This document shows, piece after piece, positions 1-6,780 of a stretch of 14,325 bases of DNA (position 1 is its first letter; the number at the start of each line of letters is the position of its first letter). The notes below the pieces were generated by a model. That model saw only the letters and a list, made by a program, of their open reading frames with translations. It was not told where the DNA came from and did not search any database. This stretch comes from an uncultured Lachnospiraceae bacterium (lineage in GTDB: Bacteria; Bacillota; Clostridia; Lachnospirales; Lachnospiraceae): contig CAJUHN010000076.1 of assembly GCA_910585935.1 (NCBI GenBank), positions 1 to 14,325 of the forward strand. Reading direction: 5' to 3'. The position numbers were made by a program, and so were the translations under genes.

Positions 1-130
1 AAGGAAGTATTCCAAAAGAAGCCCCTTGGAAGACGTCGGCACTTAATGAGCGAACTTACAAGTTCGGCGAATTTAGTGTCCGTTACGTCTGGAACGGAGC
101 GAAAGCGCGGCTTCGTTGGAATACTTCCTT
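1..130 (+). repeat. Structured palindromic element, copy A
   Basis: First complete copy of the dispersed family. The arms are 1-23 and 109-130: 14 bp pair perfectly (AAGGAAGTATTCCA with its complement), then a small conserved asymmetry (AAA against AC), then GAAGCC with GGCTTC. The left arm may extend beyond the window start. The core at 24-108 begins CCTTGGAAGACG. Inside it AGACGT (31-36 region) pairs with ACGTCT (85-90), GGCACT pairs with AGTGTC through a G-U pair, and an inner hairpin CGAACT-TACA-AGTTCG replaces the GCAGTTC-type hairpin of the other copies with unrelated but still self-complementary sequence. It closes with GGAACGGAGCGAAAGCGC, which contains a possible GAAA (GNRA) tetraloop. 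The family is unrecognised; it could be a small non-autonomous mobile element, a structured RNA, or both. Confidence 0.85.
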
Positions 131-228
131 GCCGGAGAGCGCCCCCTTTTGACTTTCACAATCACCTATATAAATTTAATAAAAAATTTAAAAAAAAGAT
201 TAGGTATGGGCTAGATGAATAGTTAAAA

Positions 229-242
229 TCAAAGCGTTTTCG
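229..242 (+). promoter_or_regulatory. Candidate cre (CcpA) operator
   Basis: TCAAAGCGTTTTCG matches the catabolite-responsive element consensus of Gram-positives (such as TGAAAGCGCTTTCA) at about 11 of 14 positions, including the central AAAGCG. It lies about 75-100 bp upstream of the best promoter candidate for uxaB. Catabolite control of hexuronate genes would be expected in Firmicutes. This is a motif match only, and a site this far upstream would be a less usual position for simple repression. Confidence 0.4.
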
Positions 243-304
243 ATAAATGGTATCGGCTATTCTTGAGGGTTTATTAGGGATATTATTTTTGTATTAATAG
301 AAGT

Positions 305-334
305 TTGTTCTAGCTCAGGATAAGTGAATAGAAT
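305..334 (+). promoter_or_regulatory. Possible sigma-A promoter for uxaBA
   Basis: TTGTTC (305-310), an 18-bp spacer and TAGAAT (329-334). The -10 box matches 5 of 6 and the -35 box only 3 of 6. This is the best pair I found between the cre-like site and uxaB, and it would give a leader of about 170 nt. Weak evidence. Confidence 0.3.
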
Positions 335-512
335 TATTATATCCAATAATATTCAATTCTTTCGGAATAATGAAAAATGTAAGAACTTATATTGAATAAA
401 TAATGACTGTTGGGAGAATGTAATAATATAAAATGCAATAGTAAGAGAATAAAAGGATATGATTTGGACTGTAGTCTAGAAAAATAAAAAATGGAGATAG
501 GTGGTAAAAGAT

Positions 513-1976
513 ATGGAAAAATTAAACAAAAATATTTCAAAAGCGATCAATCGACCAGTGAAAATCCTTCAGTTTGGAGAAGGAAATTTTCTTCGAGGAT
601 TTGTTGACTATATGATTGATGTTGCAAATGAAAAGAGGATTTTTGATGGTAATGTGGTGATTGTAAAACCAATTGAATTCGGAAATTTAGATAGATTTCG
701 AGCACAAGAAAATCAATATACTCTTTCTTTAAGAGGAATTGTAGAGGGAAAAACAGTAGTAGAGAATCGAATGATTACTTGTATTTCTGACGTAGTTGCT
801 GCGATAGAGGATTATGAAGCTTATGCTGCTTATGCAAAATGTGAAACGCTTCGTTTTATAGTATCTAATACAACAGAGGCAGGGATTGTGTTTGATGAAA
901 CAGATAGATTTGAATCCACACCTCCGAAAACATATCCAGGAAAATTAACAAAGTTTTTATTTGAGAGATATCAATTTTTTCATGGAGCAAAAGAAAAAGG
1001 TCTTGTTTTAATTCCTTGTGAATTAATCGAAAATAATGGGGGTATGCTAAAGGAGAGTATTTTACAGTTTACAAAGCTTTGGAAATTAGAAGAAGGGTTT
1101 CAAGATTGGATAGAAAATGCTTGCATTTTCTGTAGTACTTTAGTAGATCGTATTGTAACAGGTTATCCTAGAGAAGAAGCACAAAAGATGTGGGAAGAGT
1201 TTGGGTATGAAGATGATTTATTGAATACGGCTGAAATTTTTGGACTTTGGGTTATTGAAAGTGATAGGGACATTTCAAAGGAATTTCCTTTGGATAGAGC
1301 AGGACTGCCAGTTATTTTCACGGATAATCAAAAACCTTATCGAGAAAGAAAAGTGCGTATTTTAAATGGAGCACATACAGCTTTTGTATTAGCTTCTTAT
1401 CTTAAAGGGAATGACTATGTGAAAGAATCGATGGAAGATATTACTGTGCGCGAGTTCATGATGAATACTATTTTTGACGAAGTGATTCCTACTCTATCTT
1501 TGCCAGAGGAAGAGTGTAAGTCCTTTGCAAATTCTGTTATAGATCGGTTTGAAAATCCATTTATTAAACATGCATTATTATCTATTTCATTAAATTCCGT
1601 TTCTAAGTGGAAATCTCGCTGTATGCCTAGTCTGTTAGGATATGTGGAGAAATTTGGAAAATTACCAAAACATTTGACTTTTTCTTTAGCGGCACTTATG
1701 AGGTTTTATACTGGGACACAGATAAAAGAAAATGCGTTAATCGGGCATAGAAAAGAGGAAGAATATAAGATATTAGATGATTTAGAGGTATTAAAATTTT
1801 TTGCAGCTAATTCTGATAAACCAGCAAGAGAATTTACACAAGCGTTTTTAAGTCAAGAGAAATTTTTTGGACAGGATCTGACGAAAGTGGAAGGCTTAGT
1901 AGAGGCGGTTTCTAGTGCGTTAGAAGAGATCAGAACAAAGGGAATGAAGGAAGCCTTAGAAAATATTGGAAGATAA
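513..1976 (+). CDS. uxaB: Tagaturonate reductase (altronate oxidoreductase)
   Basis: NAD-dependent reduction of D-tagaturonate to D-altronate in the cytoplasm, the second step of the galacturonate isomerase pathway. The protein is a polyol-specific long-chain dehydrogenase (mannitol dehydrogenase family) of 487 aa, close to the usual length of about 483. The N-terminal Rossmann region carries KILQFGEGNFLRGF, the family's dinucleotide-binding start. The catalytic Lys-x4-Asn-x2-His pattern is intact as KVRILNGAH (K280, N285, H288). I chose ATG 513 because AGGTGG (499-504) lies 8 nt upstream; the in-frame GTG at 501 overlaps that ribosome site and would be only 4 nt from GGAG. It is followed 16 bp later by uxaA, which favours tagaturonate over fructuronate as substrate, since UxaB and UxuB are hard to tell apart by sequence alone. 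Confidence 0.92.
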   Translation: MEKLNKNISKAINRPVKILQFGEGNFLRGFVDYMIDVANEKRIFDGNVVIVKPIEFGNLDRFRAQENQYTLSLRGIVEGKTVVENRMITCISDVVAAIEDYEAYAAYAKCETLRFIVSNTTEAGIVFDETDRFESTPPKTYPGKLTKFLFERYQFFHGAKEKGLVLIPCELIENNGGMLKESILQFTKLWKLEEGFQDWIENACIFCSTLVDRIVTGYPREEAQKMWEEFGYEDDLLNTAEIFGLWVIESDRDISKEFPLDRAGLPVIFTDNQKPYRERKVRILNGAHTAFVLASYLKGNDYVKESMEDITVREFMMNTIFDEVIPTLSLPEEECKSFANSVIDRFENPFIKHALLSISLNSVSKWKSRCMPSLLGYVEKFGKLPKHLTFSLAALMRFYTGTQIKENALIGHRKEEEYKILDDLEVLKFFAANSDKPAREFTQAFLSQEKFFGQDLTKVEGLVEAVSSALEEIRTKGMKEALENIGR

Positions 1977-1992
1977 ATTTGAGGGAAAGATT

Positions 1993-3474
1993 ATGCAAAA
2001 TATTATAAAAATACATCCAAATGATAATGTGGCAGTTGCTTTAAAGACGATAGAAAAAGAAACTATTTTGACAGTGGGAGAGGATGAGATCACAATAAAA
2101 GAAGAGATTCCGCAGGGGCATAAATTTTCAATAAAAGAGATAAAGGCAAATGAAGCAGTGATAAAATATGGGTTTTGTATTGGAAATGCGAAAGAAGATA
2201 TTTCTTGTGGAATGTGGGTACACACACATAATATGAAAACAGCATTAAAAGATTTATTGACTTATTCCTATCATCCTGTGAAAACAGAATTAAAAGAAAG
2301 CGAACATGCTTATTTTCAAGGTTATCGCCGTACCAACGGAAAGGTAGGAGTGAGAAATGAGATTTTTATTATACCAACGGTAGGGTGTGTGAATGATATC
2401 GCCAAGGCATTAGAAAAAAAAGCACAGAAATTTTTACAGGGAAGTGTGGAAGGAGTGGTAGCATTTACTCACTCTTATGGTTGTTCTCAGATGGGAGAGG
2501 ATCAGGATAATACGAGGAGAATTTTAGCTGATCTAATCAATCATCCAAATGCGGGGGCGGTTTTAGTTTTAGGATTGGGCTGTGAAAATAGTAATATAGA
2601 AGAATTAAAAAAATTTATTGGATCATATGAAGAAAAAAGAGTGAAATTTCTAGTCTGTCAAGAAGTGGAAGATGAAATAGAAGAAGGAATGTGTCTGTTG
2701 AAAGAATTAGTAACCTATGTGAAAGAGGTTAAACGAGAAAAGATAGATGCTTGTGAATTAGTGATTGGAATGAAATGTGGAGGTTCAGATGGTTTATCAG
2801 GAATAACCGCTAATCCAGTGGTTGGAGCATTTTCAGATATTTTAATATCAAAGGGAGGCACTACTATTTTAACAGAAGTGCCAGAGATGTTTGGGGCGGA
2901 AACTCTATTAATGGATCGATGTGCGAATAAAGAGTTATTTGAAAAGACTGTGAATTTGATTAATGACTTTAAGAATTATTTTAAAAGTCATAATCAGACT
3001 ATTTATGAAAATCCTTCTCCCGGAAATAAAAAAGGTGGGATTTCTACTCTGGAAGATAAATCTTTGGGATGTACGCAAAAATCGGGAAGTGCATTAGTAA
3101 AAGGAGTGTTAAATTATGGAGAACAGGTAGAAAGTAAGGGATTAAATTTGTTGAGCGCTCCGGGAAATGATTTAGTAGCTGCTACGGCTCTTGCTGCTTC
3201 TGGTGCACATATTGTTTTATTCACAACAGGAAGAGGGACACCTTTTGCTTCACCTGTACCTACTGTAAAGATTTCTAGTAATTCTAATTTATATCATAAG
3301 AAGAAAAATTGGATTGATTTTAATGCAGGAGAGTTGATAGAACAAATTCCTATGGAAGAGTTATCTATGGATTTATTTCAATATGTATTAGAAGTGGCTA
3401 GTGGAAAGAAAGTGAAGGCAGAAGAAGCGGGGTTTCATGATATGGCGATATTTAAGCAGGGGGTTACTTTATAA
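1993..3474 (+). CDS. uxaA: Altronate dehydratase
   Basis: Dehydrates D-altronate to 2-keto-3-deoxygluconate (KDG). The protein is 493 aa, close to the usual 495. It has an N-terminal SAF domain (about residues 1-90, starting MQNIIKIHPNDNVAVAL, with VHTHN near 76-80) and a large C-terminal UxaA/GarD-type domain starting at TNGKVGVRNE. Conserved cysteine motifs are SYGCSQMGEDQ (C164), GLGCEN (C197) and MKCGGSDG (C262), followed by SAPGNDLVAAT and GRGTPFASPVPTVKI; these fit the metal-dependent active site of the family. I chose ATG 1993 because GAGGG (1981-1985) lies 7 nt before it and the protein then starts as in known homologues. An upstream in-frame ATG at 1966 overlaps the end of uxaB and lacks a ribosome site. 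It is cotranscribed with uxaB. The palindromic element B begins 43 bp after its stop. Confidence 0.94.
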   Translation: MQNIIKIHPNDNVAVALKTIEKETILTVGEDEITIKEEIPQGHKFSIKEIKANEAVIKYGFCIGNAKEDISCGMWVHTHNMKTALKDLLTYSYHPVKTELKESEHAYFQGYRRTNGKVGVRNEIFIIPTVGCVNDIAKALEKKAQKFLQGSVEGVVAFTHSYGCSQMGEDQDNTRRILADLINHPNAGAVLVLGLGCENSNIEELKKFIGSYEEKRVKFLVCQEVEDEIEEGMCLLKELVTYVKEVKREKIDACELVIGMKCGGSDGLSGITANPVVGAFSDILISKGGTTILTEVPEMFGAETLLMDRCANKELFEKTVNLINDFKNYFKSHNQTIYENPSPGNKKGGISTLEDKSLGCTQKSGSALVKGVLNYGEQVESKGLNLLSAPGNDLVAATALAASGAHIVLFTTGRGTPFASPVPTVKISSNSNLYHKKKNWIDFNAGELIEQIPMEELSMDLFQYVLEVASGKKVKAEEAGFHDMAIFKQGVTL

Positions 3475-3517
3475 TAAGGTGTGAGATGGGTTTTTTAGGT
3501 TAGTAGATAGTAGGTCC

Positions 3518-3664
3518 ACACTTGAGAGAAAAATACCCCTGACAGACGCGCTTTCGCTCCGTTCCAGACGTAATGGTACTAAATTCGCAATTCCTAGCGG
3601 AACTGCTCATTAACGGGCAAGCGTCTTCCAAGGGTCTGTCTAGGGTATTTTTTCTCTCAAGTGT
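3518..3664 (-). repeat. Structured palindromic element, copy B
   Basis: Complete copy read on the minus strand. The outer arms (3518-3547 and 3634-3664) pair over about 30 bp with one indel in an A/T run and a small mismatch near the junction: ACACTTGAGAG-A5/6-TACCC, then GACAGAC with GTCTGTC. The arm sequence is unrelated to A and D. The core keeps CCTTGGAAGACG, the GCAGTTCC-GCTA-GGAATTGC hairpin (8 bp with one G-U) and GGAACGGAGCGAAAGCGC. The 5' strand of the GGTACT:AGTACC helix is degraded here (GCCCGT), so this copy may be decaying. It starts 43 bp after the uxaA stop, and its long stem could end or stabilise the uxaBA transcript; no separate terminator is evident for uxaA. Confidence 0.85.
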
Positions 3665-3837
3665 TACTTTACTGGCAGCTCTAGAAACAGAAAAATTTTT
3701 ACATTTAGAATAGATAATATAGAATTATGTAAAATAAGGGAGTTTGTTAGAAATATTATATCAAGAAAGTGAAAATTTGAATAAGTATAGTTAGACTGTG
3801 AGTAGTAGATTCTTATGTATCCTTGTCAAGAAACTAA
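3665..3837. other. Spacer between elements B and C, no gene seen
   Basis: AT-rich sequence separating two oppositely oriented copies of the element. No coding frame, ribosome site or strong promoter was found. Confidence 0.5.
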
Positions 3838-3980
3838 CGATTTAACAATGATAAGCTTAAGCAGACCCTTGGAAGACGTTGGTACTTAATGAGCAGTTCT
3901 GTTAGGAGCTGCGAATTTAGTACCGCTACGTCTGGAACGGAGCGAGAGCGCGTCTGTATAAGCTTATCATTGTTAAATCG
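3838..3980 (+). repeat. Structured palindromic element, copy C
   Basis: Complete plus-strand copy, in opposite orientation to B. The arms 3838-3859 and 3959-3980 pair perfectly over 22 bp (CGATTTAACAATGATAAGC...), then one mismatch and a G-U, then CAGAC (3862-3866) with GTCTG (3952-3956). The core has intact helices: AGACGT with ACGTCT, GGTACT with AGTACC, and an inner 8-bp hairpin GCAGTTCT-GTTA-GGAGCTGC containing two G-U pairs. The terminal GARA loop is GAGA here where A has GAAA. The last 8 bases of the right arm are also the start of a 48-bp tandem duplication. Confidence 0.87.
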
Positions 3981-4068
3981 TGAACCTTAGTTAACACATT
4001 TGAATAGTAATAGATGAAAATTAAATCGTGAACCTTAGTTAACATATTTGAATAGTAATAGATGAAAA
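3973..4068. repeat. 48-bp tandem duplication at the right edge of element C
   Basis: Two head-to-tail 48-bp units (3973-4020 and 4021-4068) beginning TTAAATCGTGAACCTTAG, differing at one base (AACACATT against AACATATT). The first 8 bases of unit 1 belong to the right arm of element C. Near identity suggests a recent duplication by slippage or associated with element C. Confidence 0.9.
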
Positions 4069-4099
4069 GCTAATAATAAGAAAGGAATGAGGCTTTTGA

Positions 4100-4128
4100 T
4101 TGACAAAATATAGAGAGTAATTTAATAT
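4100..4128 (+). promoter_or_regulatory. Strong sigma-A promoter for aldolase-kdgK
   Basis: TTGACA (4100-4105), a 17-bp spacer and TAATAT (4123-4128): 6 of 6 and 5 of 6 to consensus with ideal spacing. The start of transcription is expected near 4135, about 40 nt before the KDPG aldolase start. This gives the downstream pair its own expression, independent of uxaBA. Confidence 0.75.
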
Positions 4129-4176
4129 GGTGTATAGATATGTGAAATTTTCAAAAATAGAAAAGGAGATTATTGA

Positions 4177-5139
4177 ATGAATAAGGTTTTAGAAGAAATC
4201 AGTAAAATTGGTATTGTGCCAGTAATTGCTCTAGATGATGTAAAAGATGCAGAGCTTTTGGCAAAAGCACTGATAGAAGGAGGGATTCCTTGTGCAGAAG
4301 TGACATTTCGTACAAAAGCAGCAGAGGAATCCATAAAAATTATGTCTTCTAAATTTCCTGAATTGTTAGTGGGAGCAGGCACTGTGCTCACAATAGAACA
4401 GGCGGATAAGGCGGTGGCTGCGGGGGCGAAGTTTATTGTGAGTCCCGGTTTTAATCCAAAAGTGGTAAAACATTGTATAGAAAAGGACATTCCTGTAACA
4501 CCGGGATGCTCTAGTCCAAGTGATGTGGAACAAGCGATTGAATTAGGGTTGGAAGTTGTGAAGTTTTTTCCGGCAGAGGCGGCAGGAGGATTGAATATGA
4601 TAAAATCTATGGCTGCTCCTTATGTGAATATGAAATTTATGCCTACAGGAGGGATCAATGAAAAAAATGTGACCTCTTATTTGGATTTCGATAAGGTTAT
4701 TGCTTGTGGTGGTAGTTGGATGGTGAATAAAGATATGGTGAAAGCTGGTGATTTTGAAAGCATTAAGAAGCTGACAAAAAAAGCAGTAGAAGTGATGTTA
4801 GGGTTTGAGGTAAAGCATGTGGGAATTAATGGAAAAGATGAAAATGAGGCAGAAGAATTAGGAACTGTTTTTGAGAAGATGTTTGGATTTGAGAAGAAAG
4901 TGGGAAATAGTTCTATATTTGCAGGTACTGGTATTGAAATTATGAAAAGTTCTTATTTAGGAACAAATGGACATATTGCGATTCAGACGAATTATATTCA
5001 GAGAGCAATGTATCATTTAGAAAAACGTGGGTTTTCTTTTAATATGGAAACGGCAAAATATGATGAGAAGAGTAATTTAAAGGCTGTTTATTTTAACGGA
5101 GAGTTTGGAGGGTTTGCATTACATTTGGTACAAAAGTAA
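4177..5139 (+). CDS. eda: KDPG/KHG aldolase with fused C-terminal VOC domain
   Basis: Cleaves 2-keto-3-deoxy-6-phosphogluconate into pyruvate and glyceraldehyde-3-phosphate. Residues 1-209 are a class I KDPG aldolase TIM barrel: E41 in EVTFRT (proton-relay Glu), GAGTVLT, SPGF, TPGCSSPSD, the Schiff-base lysine K129 in VVKFFPAE, and PTGGI. Bacterial Eda is usually about 210 aa; this protein is 320 aa. The extra 110 residues (about 210-320) look like a vicinal-oxygen-chelate/glyoxalase-fold domain: KHVGING (H214), GIEIM (E254), GHIAI (H266) and a last strand FALHLVQ, where H316 stands where the family normally has the fourth metal ligand, Glu. The fusion is in frame without a break. What the VOC part does is unknown. 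GGAG (4165-4168) precedes ATG 4177. kdgK follows 65 bp downstream. Confidence 0.92.
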   Translation: MNKVLEEISKIGIVPVIALDDVKDAELLAKALIEGGIPCAEVTFRTKAAEESIKIMSSKFPELLVGAGTVLTIEQADKAVAAGAKFIVSPGFNPKVVKHCIEKDIPVTPGCSSPSDVEQAIELGLEVVKFFPAEAAGGLNMIKSMAAPYVNMKFMPTGGINEKNVTSYLDFDKVIACGGSWMVNKDMVKAGDFESIKKLTKKAVEVMLGFEVKHVGINGKDENEAEELGTVFEKMFGFEKKVGNSSIFAGTGIEIMKSSYLGTNGHIAIQTNYIQRAMYHLEKRGFSFNMETAKYDEKSNLKAVYFNGEFGGFALHLVQK

Positions 5140-5204
5140 AAAATAAAGGAATAGGTTTGTTTTGTTAAAATATGAAGAAATAAGAAATTTGGAGGATTTA
5201 AAAA

Positions 5205-6236
5205 ATGGCTAAGATTGTTACAATGGGAGAAATAATGTTGAGATTGTCCACACCAGGTAATGAAAAGTTTATTCAGGCTGATGAATTTGATGTTTGCTAT
5301 GGTGGTGGAGAGGCGAATGTGGCTGTTTCTTTAGCAAATTATGGACATGATGTGCAGTTTGTGACAAAAGTTCCTGAAAATCCGATTGGGGAATGTGCGA
5401 TTGCGGCTCTTAGGAAGATGAATGTATGTACAAAGCATATTGCAAAGGGTGGGGAAAGGCTTGGAATTTATTTTTTGGAAACAGGAGCGGCGATGAGAGC
5501 TTCTAATGTGGTTTATGATAGAGCACATTCTTCTATTTCTACAGCAACAGCAGAGGATTTTGATTTTGATGAGATTTTTAAAGGGGTGGATTGGTTTCAT
5601 TTTACGGGAATTACACCGGCTATTTCTGATGCAGCAGCGGAATTGACAAAGGTTGCTTGTAAGGCGGCGAAAAAGGCAGGGGTGAAGGTTTCCTGTGATT
5701 TAAATTTTAGAAAGAAGTTGTGGTCTTCTCAGAAGGCACAGAAAGTGATGAGTGATTTGATGCAGTATGTGGATATCTGTATTGGAAATGAAGAGGATGC
5801 AGAAAAAGTATTGGGATTTAAACCGGGGAATACAGATGTGACTACTGGGGAATTGGAATTAGCGGGTTATCAGGATATTTTTAAACAGATGGTGGATAAA
5901 TTTAATTTTGAATATGTTATCAGTTCTTTAAGAGTGAGTCATTCTGCTTCTGACAATGGTTGGTCTGCTTGTATTTATTATAGGGATACAAAGGAATTTT
6001 ATCATTCTAGAGAATATAGAATTTTTCCTATTGTAGATCGCGTAGGAGGAGGAGATTCCTTTGCAGCAGGTGTTATCTGTGGCTTTGTAGATGGAAAGAA
6101 TTTTAAAGAGGCATTAGAATATGGAGTGGCGGCTTCTGCTCTAAAACACACGATTCCTGGCGATTTTAATTTAGTGGGCAGAGCCGAGGTAGATAATTTA
6201 GTTGGTGGAGATGGTTCAGGTAGAGTACAAAGATAG
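5205..6236 (+). CDS. kdgK: 2-keto-3-deoxygluconate kinase (PfkB family)
   Basis: Phosphorylates KDG, the product of UxaA, to KDPG, the substrate of the neighbouring aldolase. The protein is 343 aa, somewhat longer than the usual 305-340. Ribokinase/PfkB features: N-terminal YGGGEANVAVSLANYG (32-47), the substrate-side GxxP region, DLNFR (165-169), and C-terminal signature DRVGGGDSFAAG (278-289) with catalytic base D284. A strong GGAGGA ribosome site lies upstream of the ATG. PfkB kinases are hard to separate by sequence; the sugar acid assignment rests mainly on position beside eda and uxaBA. It is the last gene of its operon, closed by the terminator at 6277. Confidence 0.9.
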   Translation: MAKIVTMGEIMLRLSTPGNEKFIQADEFDVCYGGGEANVAVSLANYGHDVQFVTKVPENPIGECAIAALRKMNVCTKHIAKGGERLGIYFLETGAAMRASNVVYDRAHSSISTATAEDFDFDEIFKGVDWFHFTGITPAISDAAAELTKVACKAAKKAGVKVSCDLNFRKKLWSSQKAQKVMSDLMQYVDICIGNEEDAEKVLGFKPGNTDVTTGELELAGYQDIFKQMVDKFNFEYVISSLRVSHSASDNGWSACIYYRDTKEFYHSREYRIFPIVDRVGGGDSFAAGVICGFVDGKNFKEALEYGVAASALKHTIPGDFNLVGRAEVDNLVGGDGSGRVQR

Positions 6237-6276
6237 TAGGACTTCAGAATATTAAAATAAAAATGGAAAAGGTCAT

Positions 6277-6342
6277 CAGGATGTTATAGGAAACATGTTT
6301 TTTAGAATATATAAAGATGTTTTCTATAACAGCCTGTTTTTT
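6277..6342 (+). terminator. Rho-independent terminator after kdgK
   Basis: A 20-bp stem (CAGGATGTTATAGGAAACAT against ATGTTTTCTATAACAGCCTG, with one G-U and one mismatch) enclosing an AT-rich loop and followed by TTTTTT (6337-6342). It begins 41 bp after the kdgK stop. Confidence 0.88.
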
Positions 6343-6492
6343 GGGCTATCAGAGAAAAAATTTCCATATTTTTGATATAAGGCAGTAGATGTGAGAGTGT
6401 AAAGTATGGGATAATTGAATTGTTTTGTGATGATGATTGTTTAAAAAGAAGTTTGTAAGAAAAGTTTTTAGAAATCGTAAAAAAAAGAAGAG

Positions 6493-6521
6493 TTGAAAAA
6501 TAAGGATAGGGGTTATATAAT
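6493..6521 (+). promoter_or_regulatory. Strong sigma-A promoter for the BIG2 protein gene
   Basis: TTGAAA (6493-6498), a 17-bp spacer and TATAAT (6516-6521), 5 of 6 and 6 of 6 to consensus. It would give a leader of about 250 nt before the ATG at 6781, which includes the Met-Lys-stop frame at 6624. The flanking 6343-6492 shows no gene. Confidence 0.72.
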
Positions 6522-6610
6522 AGATAATAAAATGATAGGAAAAATATTCTATGGAAAGGGTATAAAAGCAGGGATATGAGTGGAAAGTGAGTGAAAATAT
6601 TAGCTTTATT

Positions 6611-6632
6611 AAGGAGGCATTAAATGAAGTAA
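6611..6632 (+). other. Strong ribosome site with a two-codon frame (Met-Lys-stop)
   Basis: AAGGAGG (6611-6617), 6 nt spacing, then ATG AAG TAA (6624-6632). The ribosome site is as good as any in the window, yet the frame ends after two codons. Dropping one T would give ATG AAG AAG AAA ATT TTA GGA TTT TTC (MKKKILGFF), resembling the start of a secreted protein, but that frame also stops after 12 codons. It is either a minimal leader ORF or the last trace of a decayed gene start. Confidence 0.5.
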
Positions 6633-6693
6633 GAAAATTTTAGGATTTTTCGGGGATGGATAGGAAATTAGATAGAAAAGATAAAAGATATGG

Positions 6694-6722
6694 TGGAAAA
6701 ATGTTTCAATATAATTTATAAT
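6694..6722 (+). promoter_or_regulatory. Possible second promoter for the BIG2 protein gene
   Basis: TGGAAA (6694-6699), a 17-bp spacer and a perfect TATAAT (6717-6722). The -35 box matches 4 of 6. This would give a short leader of about 52 nt without the two-codon ORF. Confidence 0.4.
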
Positions 6723-6780
6723 GAGTGATAGAAAAGAAAGAGAAATACATACTTTAGAATTATAGTAGGAGGTCACATAA

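Larger units (their letters stand above)
131..500. other. Intergenic leader upstream of uxaB, no gene seen
   Basis: About 370 bp of AT-rich sequence between element A and the uxaB ribosome site. No convincing coding frame is seen on either strand; a reverse-strand frame at 337-540 is low-complexity and overlaps the uxaB start. It holds the cre-like site at 229-242 and a weak promoter candidate at 305-334. A short palindrome, GACT-GT-AGTC (467-476), lies just before the ribosome site but is too short to call. Confidence 0.6.

Noticed and set aside
467..476. GACT-GT-AGTC palindrome as an operator before uxaB
   Set aside because: Only 4 bp per half site and found once; chance cannot be excluded.
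337..540. Reverse-strand coding frame upstream of uxaB
   Set aside because: Low-complexity hydrophobic translation, overlaps the uxaB ribosome site and start, no ribosome site.
3631..3664. Right arm of element B as a plain Rho-independent terminator
   Set aside because: The T-run lies inside the paired arm and the palindrome continues past it. Termination is possible, but the structure is better explained as the element.
3518..3980. The elements as retron or group II intron RNA
   Set aside because: No reverse transcriptase, no intron domain V-like motif, and no retron branching-G context were seen. Paired outer arms alone are not enough.
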